Assembly (NCBI RefSeq): GCF_018323885.1
Contig: NZ_AP024585.1
Coordinates: forward strand, 4,216,001 to 4,280,000
Length of the DNA: 64,000 nt
Reading direction: 5' to 3'
Source of the DNA: Citrobacter amalonaticus
Lineage (GTDB): Bacteria; Pseudomonadota; Gammaproteobacteria; Enterobacterales; Enterobacteriaceae
In this document: positions 9,668 through 19,221 of the stretch, piece by piece
Numbering within the stretch: the first letter of the stretch is position 1
How the letters are laid out: every line of letters begins with the position of its first letter
Made by a program: the position numbers and the translations under genes
Notes under the pieces: generated by a model
What the model was told of the DNA's origin: nothing
What the model saw: only the letters and a program-made list of their open reading frames with translations
Database searches by the model: none

Positions 9668-10195
9668 AAAAAATGTTTCCTTAACGCAAATTTTTATTTC
9701 TTTTATTTAGCCGTTTCGTTTATTAGTGAATTCTCGGCTTTAATAATTACGTATGGAAAAAAGAACTTATTAATTAATCTATTGATATCAATGAATTTAT
9801 TATTTTAATTGCTTTTTTTTGAATAACACTCAGTGGCATAAGAAAGTAAAAAATCGTAGTTCAGATTTATAAAAACCCAGGCCAATTTTGGTTAATTTTA
9901 CCTACCAGAAATAAGGGGCAAGGTGAGGTAAACGAACCCTAAGTAAAACTCGCTGAGCCAATTAGTTAGAATATTTCTCGTCACCTTATCTCAAATAACA
10001 AACGGTAGCAATTTCCCTTAAAAATAATAGCGCTTTTTTTCTGTCTGGCAGACAGGTTAGGTCACAGTACGGTATTTACCTTAAAAACAGAGTAGTCCCG
10101 ACAACGTTAAGGATTTTGTGTATAATTGCGTCCTTTTTCGGCAATCTGCCATTTTTTGGGCGCTTTTGCCCTTGCTGACTTTTGAGGAAATCGAC
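9668..10195. other. crfC-yjdM divergent intergenic region (528 bp)
   Basis: AT-rich, with no supportable gene on either strand. Visible signals are a perfect short palindrome CTGTCTGGCAGACAG at 10041-10055 and a consensus -10 box TATAAT at 10121-10126, about 70 bases before yjdM and probably its promoter. Confidence 0.6.
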
Positions 10196-10531
10196 ATGTC
10201 ATTACCCCACTGCCCACAATGCAACTCCGAATACACTTACGAAGATAACGGCATGTACATCTGCCCGGAATGCGCCCATGAATGGAACGATGCAGAACCA
10301 GCGCATGACAGCGACGAACTGATCGTTAAAGATGCCAACGGCAATCTGCTGGCTGACGGCGACAGCGTCACCGTCGTGAAAGATCTGAAAGTCAAAGGCA
10401 GCTCTTCAATGCTGAAAATCGGCACGAAAGTAAAAAACATTCGTCTGGTGGAAGGCGACCACAACATCGATTGCAAAATTGATGGCTTTGGTCCGATGAA
10501 GCTGAAATCAGAATTCGTGAAAAAGAACTGA
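10196..10531 (+). CDS. yjdM: Zinc-ribbon protein YjdM (formerly PhnA)
   Basis: Small 111-residue cytoplasmic protein. The N-terminal zinc ribbon has two CxxC pairs, CPQC (about residues 6-9) and CPEC (25-28). The remainder is a small beta-rich domain ([27 protein letters not shown]). The ATG at 10196 is chosen because it follows TGAGGAAATCGAC and gives exactly the E. coli length. Although once called PhnA, it is not needed for the C-P lyase pathway and it is unrelated to Pseudomonas phosphonoacetate hydrolase; its role is unknown. It is followed by a REP element and yjdN. Confidence 0.94.
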   Translation: MSLPHCPQCNSEYTYEDNGMYICPECAHEWNDAEPAHDSDELIVKDANGNLLADGDSVTVVKDLKVKGSSSMLKIGTKVKNIRLVEGDHNIDCKIDGFGPMKLKSEFVKKN

Positions 10532-10536
10532 TGTAA

Positions 10537-10569
10537 ATTGCCCGGTGGCGCTTCGCTTACCGGGCCTGC
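10537..10569. repeat. REP element between yjdM and yjdN
   Basis: Palindromic REP-type unit GCCCGGTGGCGCTTCGCTTACC...GGGCC followed by TGCG. It lies in the 80-base gap and would form a stable hairpin in the transcript. Confidence 0.85.
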
Positions 10570-10612
10570 GATAACTACACTTAACTGGCTTCTCTTACCT
10601 GAGGTAAAGATT

Positions 10613-11059
10613 ATGTCGTTAAGTCCCTACATCTCTTTTGCCGGAAACTGTGCCGACGCCATCGCGTACTATCAAAAGACGCTGGGTGCAGAACTCCTTT
10701 ATAAAATCAGCTTCGGTGAAATGCCCAAACCGGCGCAGGACAGCGAAGACGGATGCCCGTCCGGAATGACATTCCCCGATACCGCTATCGCTCATGCCAA
10801 CGTGCGCATTGCCAATAGCGACATCATGATGAGCGATAGCATTCCCACAGGAAACGCTCACTATTCAGGTTTCACGCTGGTCCTCGACACGCAAAATGTC
10901 AACGAAGGGAAGCAATGGTTTGACAATCTCGCCGCAGAGGGTCAAATCGAAATGGACTGGCAGGAAACCTTCTGGGCGCATGGCTTTGGCAAAGTCAGCG
11001 ATCGCTACGGCGTACCGTGGATGATCAACGTCGTCAAACAACCCCAGCCAACCGAGTAA
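10613..11059 (+). CDS. yjdN: VOC/glyoxalase-fold protein YjdN (formerly PhnB)
   Basis: 148-residue cytoplasmic protein of the vicinal-oxygen-chelate (glyoxalase/bleomycin resistance) fold, in the subgroup sometimes annotated as 3-demethylubiquinone-9 3-methyltransferase-like. It begins MSLSPYISFAGNCADAI, typical of the family's first beta-alpha unit, and has the C-terminal WGxxFGKVxDRYGxPWMIN-type signature as FWAHGFGKVSDRYGVPWMIN. The start at 10613 follows GAGGTAAAG; longer upstream in-frame starts run into the REP element. It precedes phnC but is separated from it by the PhoB-site region. No role in phosphonate use has been shown. Confidence 0.92.
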   Translation: MSLSPYISFAGNCADAIAYYQKTLGAELLYKISFGEMPKPAQDSEDGCPSGMTFPDTAIAHANVRIANSDIMMSDSIPTGNAHYSGFTLVLDTQNVNEGKQWFDNLAAEGQIEMDWQETFWAHGFGKVSDRYGVPWMINVVKQPQPTE

Positions 11060-11084
11060 CCTCACGGGAGGCATGCCTCCCGTC

Positions 11085-11150
11085 CTGTCATCAAACTCAC
11101 CTTAACTCTTCATCGGCAGGTAACGTCCCCTTAACCCAAACGTCATATTG
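11085..11150 (+). promoter_or_regulatory. Candidate PhoB-binding array upstream of phnC
   Basis: The Pho box consensus is CTGTCAT-N4 repeated every 11 bases. Here CTGTCATCAAA at 11085 has a perfect 7-mer; 11096 (CTCACCT) is a weak second unit; 11107 keeps TCAT at the right places; and 11140 (ACGTCATATTG) keeps GTCAT. All fall on one 11-base register (offsets 0, 11, 22, 55). This agrees with phosphate-starvation control of the phn operon. Units at 11118 and 11129 are poor. Confidence 0.75.
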
Positions 11151-11191
11151 ATCCGCCACGATAGGGCCACTTTTTTTAGAGAGGCCGCATC

Positions 11192-11980
11192 ATGGAAACG
11201 ATCATTCGCGTCGAAAAACTCTCCAAAACGTTCAATCAGCATCAGGCGCTGCATGCGGTTGATCTGAACATCTGTGCCGGTGAAATGGTCGCTCTGCTGG
11301 GGCCGTCGGGTTCCGGCAAATCCACCCTTTTACGTCATCTGAGCGGTTTGATTACCGGCGATAAATCAGCAGGTAGCCGCGTCGAACTCCTCGGTCGCAC
11401 CGTTCAACACGAAGGTCGACTGGCGCGCGATATCCGCAAAAGCCGCGCGCATACCGGTTACATCTTCCAACAGTTCAATCTGGTGAATCGCCTGACAGTG
11501 CTGGAGAACGTGCTGATTGGCGCACTCGGCAGCACGCCGTTCTGGCGCACCTGTTTTAGCTGGTTTAGCGCAGCGCAGAAACAGCGCGCGCTCCAGGCAC
11601 TGACTCGCGTCGGGATGGCGCACTTTGCGTACCAGCGCGTCTCTACGCTCTCCGGTGGTCAGCAGCAGCGCGTGGCCATTGCCCGGGCGCTGATGCAACA
11701 GGCCAAAGTGATCCTCGCCGACGAGCCGATTGCCTCACTGGACCCGGAATCCGCGCGCATCGTGATGGACACCCTGCGCGACATCAACCAGACCGACGGT
11801 ATTACCGTCGTCGTCACGCTGCATCAGGTGGATTACGCCCTGCGCTACTGCGAACGGATTGTCGCGTTGCGTCAGGGACACGTTTTCTACGACGGCAGCA
11901 GCCAGCTCTTTGATAACGAAAGATTTGACCATCTCTACCGCAGCATGAACCGCGTCGAACAGAACGCGCAGGCTGCTTAA
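11192..11980 (+). CDS. phnC: Phosphonate ABC transporter ATP-binding protein PhnC
   Basis: ATPase of the PhnCDE importer for phosphonates, phosphite and phosphate esters. 262 residues. Walker A is GPSGSGKST (about 37-45), the signature is LSGGQQQR, Walker B is [12 protein letters not shown], and the H-loop is TLHQVDYAL. It is the first gene of the operon, 132 bases after yjdN and preceded by the PhoB half-sites. The 148-base gap to phnD holds a palindromic repeat, so phnC is spaced more widely from its partner than the tightly packed genes downstream. Confidence 0.96.
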   Translation: METIIRVEKLSKTFNQHQALHAVDLNICAGEMVALLGPSGSGKSTLLRHLSGLITGDKSAGSRVELLGRTVQHEGRLARDIRKSRAHTGYIFQQFNLVNRLTVLENVLIGALGSTPFWRTCFSWFSAAQKQRALQALTRVGMAHFAYQRVSTLSGGQQQRVAIARALMQQAKVILADEPIASLDPESARIVMDTLRDINQTDGITVVVTLHQVDYALRYCERIVALRQGHVFYDGSSQLFDNERFDHLYRSMNRVEQNAQAA

Positions 11981-12023
11981 TTCAAAAAGACCAGGCGTTA
12001 TTGACGCAGACAGACTGGAGGCG

Positions 12024-12093
12024 GCCAGCGCGGAAAAACGGAGCGTACACATAGTACGTGAGGATGTTGAGCACTGCCCGAACTCAGGCTGGC
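12024..12093. repeat. Imperfect palindromic intergenic repeat in the phnC-phnD gap
   Basis: Outer arms GCCAGC (12024-12029) and GCTGGC (12088-12093) enclose an inner hairpin CGTACACATAGTACG (12044-12058). The layout resembles enterobacterial intergenic repeat families such as ERIC/RU, but the sequence does not match the ERIC core well enough to name it. It lies in the phn transcript and would fold as RNA. Confidence 0.6.
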
Positions 12094-12128
12094 AAGTGAA
12101 ATAGCCTGGAACAACGTGAGGATAAAAC

Positions 12129-13145
12129 ATGAATTACAAGGCCGTTGCCGCGCTGGCGTTTACCAGCATGTTCAGCGTCAGTACTCTGCTCAGTCCCGCC
12201 TTTGCCGAAGAGCAGGAAAAAGCGCTGAACTTTGGCATTATTTCGACCGAATCACAGCAAAACCTGAAACCTCAATGGGATCCGTTCCTGAAGGATATGG
12301 AGAAGAAACTGGGCGTGAAAGTGAACGCTTTCTTCGCGCCGGACTACGCCGGGATCATCCAGGGTATGCGCTTTAATAAAGTCGACATCGCCTGGTACGG
12401 TAACCTGTCAGCAATGGAAGCCGTGGATCGCGCCAACGGCCAGGTCTTTGCCCAGACCGTCGCCGCCGATGGATCGCCGGGTTACTGGAGCGTGCTGATC
12501 GTCAACAAGGACAGCCCGATCAACAACCTCGACGATCTGATCGCCAAACGCAAAGATCTCACCTTTGGTAATGGCGATCCTAACTCTACCTCCGGCTATC
12601 TCGTCCCTGGCTATTACGTCTTCGCGAAAAACAATATCGCCGCCAGCGACTTCAAACGCACCGTCAACGCCGGTCATGAAACTAACGCCCTTGCGGTCGC
12701 CAACAAGCAGGTGGATGTCGCCACCAACAACACCGAGAACCTCGATAAGCTGAAAACGTCCGCGCCGGACAAGCTGAAAGCGCTGAAGGTTATCTGGAAG
12801 TCGCCGCTGATCCCAGGCGATCCGATTGTCTGGCGTAAGAACCTCTCTGAAGCCACCAAGGACAAGGTGTACGACTTCTTCATGAACTACGGCAAAACGC
12901 CGGAAGAAAAAACCGTACTGGAACGCCTGGGTTGGGCGCCGTTCCGCGCCTCCAGCGACCTGCAACTGGTGCCGATTCGCCAGCTCGCCCTGTTTAAAGA
13001 GATGCAGGGCGTGAAGGACAACAAAGGACTGAACGCTGAAGAGAAGACCAGCAAATCGTCTGCGATTAAAGCGCAACTGGACGATCTTGACCGTCTGACT
13101 GCGGCGCTGAGCGCCATGACCAGCGTCACCAAAGCGGTGCAGTAA
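12129..13145 (+). CDS. phnD: Phosphonate ABC transporter periplasmic binding protein PhnD
   Basis: Substrate-binding protein with high affinity for 2-aminoethylphosphonate in E. coli. 338 residues, same as the E. coli length. The N-terminal signal peptide runs to SPAFAEEQ (about residue 26). The mature part begins with [15 protein letters not shown] and contains the phosphonate-binding turn region [15 protein letters not shown], whose Ser/Thr hydroxyls at a helix N-terminus bind the phosphonate oxygens, plus [14 protein letters not shown] typical of PhnD/TauA-like folds. A BIME-type repeat separates it from phnE. Confidence 0.96.
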   Translation: MNYKAVAALAFTSMFSVSTLLSPAFAEEQEKALNFGIISTESQQNLKPQWDPFLKDMEKKLGVKVNAFFAPDYAGIIQGMRFNKVDIAWYGNLSAMEAVDRANGQVFAQTVAADGSPGYWSVLIVNKDSPINNLDDLIAKRKDLTFGNGDPNSTSGYLVPGYYVFAKNNIAASDFKRTVNAGHETNALAVANKQVDVATNNTENLDKLKTSAPDKLKALKVIWKSPLIPGDPIVWRKNLSEATKDKVYDFFMNYGKTPEEKTVLERLGWAPFRASSDLQLVPIRQLALFKEMQGVKDNKGLNAEEKTSKSSAIKAQLDDLDRLTAALSAMTSVTKAVQ

Positions 13146-13225
13146 ACCTGACGCCCGCTGGCGCTTCACTTACCGGGCCTACAAACGTAGGCCGGATAAG
13201 GCGGAGCCGCCTTCCGCCAATAACG
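13146..13225. repeat. BIME (paired REP units) between phnD and phnE
   Basis: Two oppositely oriented REP-like units: CGCCCGCTGGCGCTTCACTT...CCGGGCCTAC, then GTAGGCCGGATAAGGCGGAG...CGCC. The pair fills nearly the whole 97-base gap. It could stabilise the upstream phnCD message or act as a DNA gyrase/IHF target, as known for BIMEs. Confidence 0.85.
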
Positions 13226-13242
13226 TACGCACGGAGCTAAAC

Positions 13243-14022
13243 ATGCAAACCATCACCGTTGCCCCGCCAAAGCGCAGTTGGTTCTCGCTCGTCAGTTGGG
13301 CCATTCTGCTCGCCGTGCTGGTCGTGTCGTGGAAAGGCGCCGAAATGGCCCCGCTCACGCTGATTCAGGATTCCGCCAACATGGCGACGTTTGCCGCCGA
13401 CTTCTTTCCGCCGGACTTTAGCCAGTGGCAGGACTACCTCGGCGAAATGGCGGTGACCCTGCAAATCGCCATCTGGGGAACCGCGCTGGCCGTGATCCTC
13501 TCCATTCCTTTCGGCCTGATGTGCGCCGACAACCTCGTGCCCTGGTGGATCTACCAGCCGATGCGCCGTCTGATGGATGCCTGCCGCGCCATTAACGAAA
13601 TGGTGTTTGCGATGCTATTTGTGGTCGCTGTCGGCCTCGGTCCGTTTGCGGGCGTCATGGCGCTGTTTATCCATACCACCGGCGTGCTCTCCAAGCTGCT
13701 GTCCGAAGCGGTGGAAGCCATTGAACCCGGTCCGGTTGAAGGCATTCGCGCCACTGGCGCTAACAAAATTGAAGAAATTCTTTACGGTGTACTGCCCCAG
13801 GTGATGCCGCTGCTGATCTCCTATTCGCTGTACCGCTTTGAATCCAACGTCCGCTCAGCAACCGTCGTCGGGATGGTGGGCGCAGGCGGCATTGGCGTCA
13901 CGTTGTGGGAGGCAATTCGCGGTTTCCAGTTCCAGCAAACCTGCGCCCTGATGGTGTTAATCATTGTGACCGTCAGCCTGCTGGATTTTCTCTCCCAGCG
14001 TTTACGTAAGCACTTTATCTGA
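13243..14022 (+). CDS. phnE: Phosphonate ABC transporter permease PhnE (intact)
   Basis: Membrane channel of PhnCDE. 259 residues with about five or six transmembrane helices and the permease EAA-type loop [20 protein letters not shown] that contacts PhnC. The frame is open throughout. In E. coli K-12 phnE carries an 8-base repeat expansion that makes the operon cryptic; nothing like that is present, so the transporter should work without selection. The SD ACGGAG precedes the ATG by about eight bases. phnF follows after a 20-base gap. Confidence 0.96.
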   Translation: MQTITVAPPKRSWFSLVSWAILLAVLVVSWKGAEMAPLTLIQDSANMATFAADFFPPDFSQWQDYLGEMAVTLQIAIWGTALAVILSIPFGLMCADNLVPWWIYQPMRRLMDACRAINEMVFAMLFVVAVGLGPFAGVMALFIHTTGVLSKLLSEAVEAIEPGPVEGIRATGANKIEEILYGVLPQVMPLLISYSLYRFESNVRSATVVGMVGAGGIGVTLWEAIRGFQFQQTCALMVLIIVTVSLLDFLSQRLRKHFI

Positions 14023-14042
14023 TTAGCGAGGCATTGATTGCT

Positions 14043-14768
14043 ATGCACTTGTCTACACATCCGACCAGTTATCCGACGCGTTATCAGGAGATTGCCGCGA
14101 GACTTGAGCAGGAGCTACGTCAACATTACCGCTGCGGCGACTATCTGCCCGCCGAGCATCAGCTTGCCGCGCGTTATGAGGTTAATCGCCACACCCTGCG
14201 CCGCGCCATCGATCAGTTGGTGGAACGCGGCTGGGTCCAGCGTCGTCAGGGCGTCGGCGTACTGGTGCTGATGCGCCCGTTCGATTATCCGCTTAACGCC
14301 CAGGCACGCTTCAGTCAGAACCTGTTGGATCAGGGAAGTCATCCCACCAGCGAAAAACGGCTGGCGGTACTGCGCCCGGCCTCCCGTCACGTTGCCGATG
14401 CGCTCAGCGTGCAGGAAGGCGATAACGTCATCCACTTGCGCACCTTGCGGCGGGTAAACGGCATCGCCCTGTGTCTGATTGACCATTACTTTTCCGACCT
14501 GACCCTCTGGCCGCTGCTGCAGGGTTTTAACCACGGCTCGCTGCACGACTATTTGCGCGAACAGTCCGGCCTGACGCTCAAGCGCACCCAGACGCGCATC
14601 AGCGCCCGGCGTGCGCAGGCGAAAGAGAGCAAGGTGCTGGAAATCCCCAACATGGCGCCGCTGCTCTGCGTGCGCACCCTGAACCACCGTGAAGGCGAGG
14701 AACGTGCGATGGAGTATTCCGTCAGCCTGACCCGCGCCGACATGATCGAATTCACTATGGAGCACTGA
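14043..14768 (+). CDS. phnF: GntR-family transcriptional regulator PhnF
   Basis: HutC/GntR-type regulator with an N-terminal winged helix (YLPAEHQLAARYEVNRHTLRRAIDQL, recognition helix around residues 45-60) and a C-terminal UTRA ligand domain (FSQNLLDQG, VIHLRTLRR, ARRAQAKES, LCVRTLNH, MEYSVSLTRAD). I chose the ATG at 14043 because it gives the 241-residue E. coli protein, MHLSTHPTSYP; a TTG nine bases upstream is also in frame and nearer the GAGG site. In E. coli PhnF is not essential for phosphonate growth; in other bacteria relatives repress phosphate or phosphonate genes. It abuts phnG directly (TGA ATG). Confidence 0.93.
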   Translation: MHLSTHPTSYPTRYQEIAARLEQELRQHYRCGDYLPAEHQLAARYEVNRHTLRRAIDQLVERGWVQRRQGVGVLVLMRPFDYPLNAQARFSQNLLDQGSHPTSEKRLAVLRPASRHVADALSVQEGDNVIHLRTLRRVNGIALCLIDHYFSDLTLWPLLQGFNHGSLHDYLREQSGLTLKRTQTRISARRAQAKESKVLEIPNMAPLLCVRTLNHREGEERAMEYSVSLTRADMIEFTMEH

Positions 14769-15221
14769 ATGCATTTCGATACCGCCACCCGCCAGCGCTG
14801 GATGCGCGCGCTGGCTTACAGCAAGGCCGATGCCCTGAATGCGCGACTCCAGGCGTTAAAGCTGGCACCGGAATATGAACTGATTCGCCCCCCGGAATGC
14901 GGACTGATGCAAATTCAGGCGCGCATGGGCGGCACCGGCAACCGTTTCTTTGCCGGAGACACCACGCTGACCCGCGCGGTGGTTCGCCTGAAAAGCGGCA
15001 CGCTGGGTTACAGCTACCTGCTGGGACGCAACAAACGCCACGCCGAGCAGTGCGCCGTTATCGACGCTTTACTGCAGGAACAGACACATTTCCAGAACCT
15101 GATGGAAACCTTAATTAGCCCGCTGGAAGCAGAACGCGATGCGGAAATCACCGCCCGTCGCGCCGAGGTCAACGCCAGCCGGGTCGACTTCTTTACGCTG
15201 GTGCGCGGAGATAACGAATGA
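14769..15221 (+). CDS. phnG: C-P lyase core subunit PhnG
   Basis: Subunit of the carbon-phosphorus lyase core complex PhnG2H2I2J2K. With PhnI, H and L it supports transfer of the phosphonate to ATP to give alkylphosphonate-ribose triphosphate. 150 residues, no signal or membrane segment; Arg-rich, with [25 protein letters not shown] as the conserved central stretch split here by GLM. It starts one base after the phnF stop and overlaps phnH by four bases, which suits stoichiometric production. Confidence 0.95.
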   Translation: MHFDTATRQRWMRALAYSKADALNARLQALKLAPEYELIRPPECGLMQIQARMGGTGNRFFAGDTTLTRAVVRLKSGTLGYSYLLGRNKRHAEQCAVIDALLQEQTHFQNLMETLISPLEAERDAEITARRAEVNASRVDFFTLVRGDNE

Positions 15222-15802
15222 CCCTACAGACCGCCTTTACCCTGCCCGTCCAGGACGCCCAACAAAGCTTTCGCCGTCTGCTGAAAGCGATGAGCGAACC
15301 GGGGGTGATTGTTGCCTTACATCAATTGAAACACGGCTGGCAGCCGTTGAATCTGGCGACCACCAGCGTCCTGCTGACGTTAGTCGACGGCGATACGCCG
15401 GTGTGGCTGTCGCCTGCGATGAATAACGACATCGCCAGCCAGAACCTGCGTTTTCACACCAATGCTCCGATGGTCGAACAACCCCAACTGGCGGCCTATG
15501 CCGTAGCAGACGAGCGCATCAGCAGCGAACAGCTTAATGCGCTTTCTGCCGGTTCTGCGGTCGCGCCAGAAAACAGCGCCACGCTCATCGTGCAGGTTTC
15601 CAGTCTGAGCGGTGGGCGGATGTTACGCCTGACCGGGGCTGGTATCGCCGAAGAGCGAATGATCGCACCACAGTTACCAGACTGCCTGATCCACGAACTC
15701 ACCGAACGTCCGCATCCGTTCCCGCTGGGCGTTGACCTCATCCTCACCTGCGGCGAACGGCTGCTGGCTATCCCGAGAACCACCCATGTGGAGGTGTGCT
15801 GA
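15218..15802 (+). CDS. phnH: C-P lyase core subunit PhnH
   Basis: 194-residue core subunit with a fold related to PLP transferases but without cofactor; it pairs with PhnG in the PhnGHIJ complex. Recognisable stretches are [33 protein letters not shown] and the C-terminal [19 protein letters not shown] with [10 protein letters not shown]. It overlaps phnG by four bases (ATGA) and shares one base with phnI (TGATG). Confidence 0.95.
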   Translation: MTLQTAFTLPVQDAQQSFRRLLKAMSEPGVIVALHQLKHGWQPLNLATTSVLLTLVDGDTPVWLSPAMNNDIASQNLRFHTNAPMVEQPQLAAYAVADERISSEQLNALSAGSAVAPENSATLIVQVSSLSGGRMLRLTGAGIAEERMIAPQLPDCLIHELTERPHPFPLGVDLILTCGERLLAIPRTTHVEVC

Positions 15803-16869
15803 TGTACGTAGCCGTCAAAGGGGGCGAGAAGGCGATAGCCAACGCCCATGCGTTACAGGAGCAGCGACGCCGGGGCGACGATACCGTTGCCGAACTGAGC
15901 GTGGCGCAGATCGAACAACAGATGAATCTGGCTGTTGATCGCGTCATGACCGAAGGCGGTATTGCCGATCGCGAACTGGCGGCGCTGGCGCTCAAGCAGG
16001 CCAGCGGCGATAACGTCGAAGCCATCTTTCTGCTGCGTGCTTACCGCACCACGCTGGCAAAGCTGGCGGTAAGCGAACCGCTGAACAGTGGGGAAATGCG
16101 CCTGGAACGCCGTATCTCAGCAGTCTATAAGGATATTCCGGGCGGACAGCTGTTAGGACCAACCTACGACTACACCCATCGTCTGCTCGATTTTACGCTG
16201 CTGGCGAATGGCGAAACGCCGCCGCTGCGGACTACAGAAAGTACACAGGACGCCGCCCCGCACGTCTTTTCGCTGCTGGCGAATCAAGGGCTGGCGAAGC
16301 CCGAAGAAGATAACGGCGCCACGCCGGATGACATCACCCGCACGCCGCCGGTTTACCCCTGCTCCCGTGCATCACGCCTGCAACAGCTGATGCGCGGCGA
16401 TGAGGGCTATCTGCTGGCGCTGGCCTACTCCACCCAACGCGGCTACGGGCGCAATCACCCCTTCGCAGCCGAAATCCGTAGTGGGTACGTTGCGCTGGAA
16501 ACGGTACCGGAAGAGCTGGGATTTGCGGTCAACGTCGGCGAAGTGCTGATGACCGAATGTGAAATGGTCAACGGCTTTGTCGCCCCGGACAACGATGCGC
16601 CTCACTTTACCCGCGGCTACGGACTGGTGTTCGGCATGAGCGAACGCAAAGCGATGGCAATGGCGCTGGTGGACAGAGCCCTACAGGCACCCGACTACGA
16701 TGAAACGGTCACAGGACCGGCGCAGGACGAAGAGTTCGTGCTGGCGCACGCGGATAACGTCGAGGCGGCGGGTTTTGTTTCGCACCTCAAGCTCCCCCAC
16801 TACGTCGATTTCCAGGCCGAGCTGGAACTGCTCAAACGCCTGCAACAGGAGGCCGCCCGTGACCACTAA
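15802..16869 (+). CDS. phnI: C-P lyase core subunit PhnI, nucleosidase/phosphonate-ribosyl transfer
   Basis: Core subunit that alone has purine nucleosidase activity and, with PhnG, H and L, attaches the phosphonate to the ribose 1' position of ATP with loss of adenine. 355 residues against 354 in E. coli. The start is the ATG overlapping the phnH stop by one base, giving [12 protein letters not shown]; a Met two codons earlier would eat into phnH. Conserved stretches include GPTYDYTHRLLDF, TPPVYPCSRASRLQQL, YSTQRGYGRNHPF and HFTRGYGLVFGMSERKAMAM, with metal-binding His residues in FVSHLKLPHYVD near the end. It overlaps phnJ by 11 bases. Confidence 0.95.
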   Translation: MYVAVKGGEKAIANAHALQEQRRRGDDTVAELSVAQIEQQMNLAVDRVMTEGGIADRELAALALKQASGDNVEAIFLLRAYRTTLAKLAVSEPLNSGEMRLERRISAVYKDIPGGQLLGPTYDYTHRLLDFTLLANGETPPLRTTESTQDAAPHVFSLLANQGLAKPEEDNGATPDDITRTPPVYPCSRASRLQQLMRGDEGYLLALAYSTQRGYGRNHPFAAEIRSGYVALETVPEELGFAVNVGEVLMTECEMVNGFVAPDNDAPHFTRGYGLVFGMSERKAMAMALVDRALQAPDYDETVTGPAQDEEFVLAHADNVEAAGFVSHLKLPHYVDFQAELELLKRLQQEAARDH

Positions 16870-17707
16870 CCTCTTCGGCTACAACTTTGCTTATCTGGAT
16901 GAGCAAACCAAACGCATGATCCGTCGCGCGATCCTCAAAGCGGTGGCGATCCCCGGCTATCAGGTGCCATTCGGTGGCCGCGAAATGCCGATGCCTTACG
17001 GCTGGGGAACCGGTGGGATCCAGATTACCGCCAGCGTGATTGGTGAACCGGACGTGCTGAAGGTTATCGATCAGGGCGCAGATGACACCACCAACGCGGT
17101 ATCGATCCGCAACTTCTTCAAACGCATCACCGGGGTCAATACCACCGAGCGCACGGAAGACGCCACGTTAATCCAGACCCGTCACCGGATCCCGGAAACG
17201 CCGCTGACGGAAGATCAGATCCTGATCTTCCAGGTGCCGATCCCTGAACCGCTGCGTTTTATCGAACCTCGCGAAACGGAAACCCGCACTATGCATGCGC
17301 TGGAGGAGTACGGGATCATGCAGGTGAAGCTGTATGAAGATATCGCCCGCTTTGGCCATATCGCCACCACTTACGCCTACCCAGTGAAAGTCAACGGACG
17401 GTATGTGATGGACCCGTCGCCGATCCCGAAATTCGACAACCCGAAGATGGACATGATGCCCGCCCTTCAGTTATTTGGCGCGGGACGCGAAAAACGCATC
17501 TATGCCGTACCGCCGTATACCCGCGTGGAAAGTCTCGATTTCGACGATCATCCGTTCACCGTACAGACCTGGGATGAGCCCTGCGCCATCTGCGGTTCAA
17601 CGCACAGTTATCTTGATGAAGTGGTGCTCGATGACACCGGCAAACGCATGTTTGTCTGCTCCGACACCGACTACTGCCGCCAACAGAGCGAGGCACTCAG
17701 CCAATGA
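16859..17707 (+). CDS. phnJ: Radical-SAM C-P lyase PhnJ
   Basis: Catalytic subunit that cleaves the C-P bond by a glycyl/thiyl-radical mechanism, releasing alkane and ribose cyclic phosphate. The start is a GTG at 16859 with AGGAGG seven bases upstream inside phnI, giving 282 residues (E. coli 281); longer frames upstream are phnI in the wrong frame. The unusual C-terminal iron-sulfur motif is CAIC (C242, C245), then FVCSDTDYC (C267, C273); the last cysteine is the catalytic thiyl residue, and the glycine radical lies in the MPMPYGWGTGGIQ region. GTG start plus 11-base overlap suggests translation tied to phnI. Confidence 0.95.
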   Translation: MTTNLFGYNFAYLDEQTKRMIRRAILKAVAIPGYQVPFGGREMPMPYGWGTGGIQITASVIGEPDVLKVIDQGADDTTNAVSIRNFFKRITGVNTTERTEDATLIQTRHRIPETPLTEDQILIFQVPIPEPLRFIEPRETETRTMHALEEYGIMQVKLYEDIARFGHIATTYAYPVKVNGRYVMDPSPIPKFDNPKMDMMPALQLFGAGREKRIYAVPPYTRVESLDFDDHPFTVQTWDEPCAICGSTHSYLDEVVLDDTGKRMFVCSDTDYCRQQSEALSQ

Positions 17708-18462
17708 CGCAACCGTTGCTTTCGGTTAATAACCTGACCCATCTCTACGCGCCGGGCAAAGGCTTCAGCGATGTCTCCTTTGACCTGTGGCCTGGCGAAG
17801 TGCTGGGCATTGTCGGGGAGTCCGGTTCCGGCAAAACCACCCTGCTGAAATCCCTCTCCTCGCGCCTGACGCCGCAGTCGGGCGAGATTCAGTACCAGAA
17901 CCGTTCACTGTACGCCATGAGCGAAGCCGACCGCCGCCGCCTGTTGCGCACTGAATGGGGCGTGGTACATCAGCACCCGTTGGATGGCCTGCGTCGTCAG
18001 GTCTCGGCGGGCGGTAATATCGGCGAACGCCTGATGGCGACCGGCGCACGCCACTACGGCGAGATCCGCGCCACCGCCCAGCGCTGGCTGGAGGAGGTCG
18101 AAATTCCGGCCTCTCGTATCGACGATCTGCCGACCACCTTTTCCGGCGGTATGCAGCAGCGTCTGCAGATCGCCCGCAACCTCGTCACCCACCCGAAGCT
18201 GGTATTTATGGATGAGCCGACCGGCGGTCTCGACGTCTCCGTCCAGGCGAAACTGTTGGATCTGCTGCGCGGGCTGGTGGTGGAACTGGATCTGGCGGTG
18301 GTGATTGTCACTCACGATTTAGGCGTGGCGCGCCTGTTGGCAGACCGTCTGCTGGTGATGAAACAGGGTCAGGTGGTGGAAAGTGGATTAACCGACCGCG
18401 TGCTCGACGATCCACATCATCCGTATACCCAGTTGCTGGTGTCGTCCGTATTGCAGAACTGA
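17704..18462 (+). CDS. phnK: ABC-type ATPase PhnK of the C-P lyase complex
   Basis: ABC ATPase that docks on the PhnJ face of the C-P lyase core rather than on a membrane permease. 252 residues: Walker A GESGSGKTT, signature FSGGMQQR, Walker B LVFMDEPTGGLDVS, H-loop VIVTHDLGV. The sequence is close to oligopeptide/nickel transport ATPases, as usual for PhnK. It overlaps phnJ by four bases; downstream a REP element separates it from phnL. Confidence 0.95.
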   Translation: MTQPLLSVNNLTHLYAPGKGFSDVSFDLWPGEVLGIVGESGSGKTTLLKSLSSRLTPQSGEIQYQNRSLYAMSEADRRRLLRTEWGVVHQHPLDGLRRQVSAGGNIGERLMATGARHYGEIRATAQRWLEEVEIPASRIDDLPTTFSGGMQQRLQIARNLVTHPKLVFMDEPTGGLDVSVQAKLLDLLRGLVVELDLAVVIVTHDLGVARLLADRLLVMKQGQVVESGLTDRVLDDPHHPYTQLLVSSVLQN

Positions 18463-18471
18463 TTTTTTGTT

Positions 18472-18505
18472 TTGCCGGATGGCGGCTGCGCCTTATCCGG
18501 CAATC
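18472..18505. repeat. REP element between phnK and phnL
   Basis: GCCGGATGGCGGCTGCGCCTTATCCGGC is a complete REP hairpin, 30 bases before the phnL start. Some longer reading frames for phnL run through it, but they are not the real start. Confidence 0.87.
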
Positions 18506-18534
18506 GAATGCACCAATGCTTAAAGAGGCTAAAA

Positions 18535-19221
18535 ATGAACGCGATCCGCGTTGAAAACGTCAGTAAAACCTTTGTGCTCCACCAGCAAAACGGCGTGCGC
18601 CTGCCGGTGCTGCAAAATGCCTCGCTGGAAGTCAAAAACGGTGAATGCGTCGTTCTATATGGCCATTCCGGCAGCGGAAAATCGACGCTGCTGCGTTCGC
18701 TGTATGCCAATTATCTGCCCGATGAGGGGCATATTCACATTCGCCATCACAACGAATGGGTGGATCTGGTGCACGCTCCGGCGCGCAAAGTGCGGGAAGT
18801 CCGCCGCGCCACGATAGGTTGGGTGAGCCAGTTTCTGCGGGTGATCCCACGGATCTCCGCGCTGGACGTAGTAATGCAGCCGCTGCTGGATCTCGGCGTA
18901 CCGCGCGAGGCGTGCGCCGCCAAAGCCGCAAGCCTGTTGACCCGTCTGAACGTGCCGGAACGCTTGTGGCACCTCGCCCCATCAACCTTTTCCGGCGGTG
19001 AACAACAGCGCGTGAACATCGCGCGCGGATTTATCGTCGATTATCCGATTCTGTTACTCGACGAACCGACCGCGTCGTTGGATGCCAGAAACAGTGCCGC
19101 CGTGGTGGCGCTGATTGAAGAGGCGAAAGCGCGGGGTGCGGCCATTGTCGGCATTTTTCACGATCAAACTGTGCGCGACCGCGTAGCGGATCGTTTGCAC
19201 CTGATGGGAACAACACCATGA
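18535..19221 (+). CDS. phnL: ABC-type ATPase PhnL
   Basis: Second non-transport ABC ATPase of the pathway; it is needed with PhnGHI for forming the phosphonate-ribose triphosphate. The ATG at 18535 follows AAAGAGGCT and gives 228 residues (E. coli 226), starting [13 protein letters not shown]. Walker A is GHSGSGKST, signature FSGGEQQR, Walker [15 protein letters not shown]-loop GIFHDQTV. The REP unit just upstream may alter its level relative to phnK. The stop overlaps the phnM start by four bases. Confidence 0.95.
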   Translation: MNAIRVENVSKTFVLHQQNGVRLPVLQNASLEVKNGECVVLYGHSGSGKSTLLRSLYANYLPDEGHIHIRHHNEWVDLVHAPARKVREVRRATIGWVSQFLRVIPRISALDVVMQPLLDLGVPREACAAKAASLLTRLNVPERLWHLAPSTFSGGEQQRVNIARGFIVDYPILLLDEPTASLDARNSAAVVALIEEAKARGAAIVGIFHDQTVRDRVADRLHLMGTTP

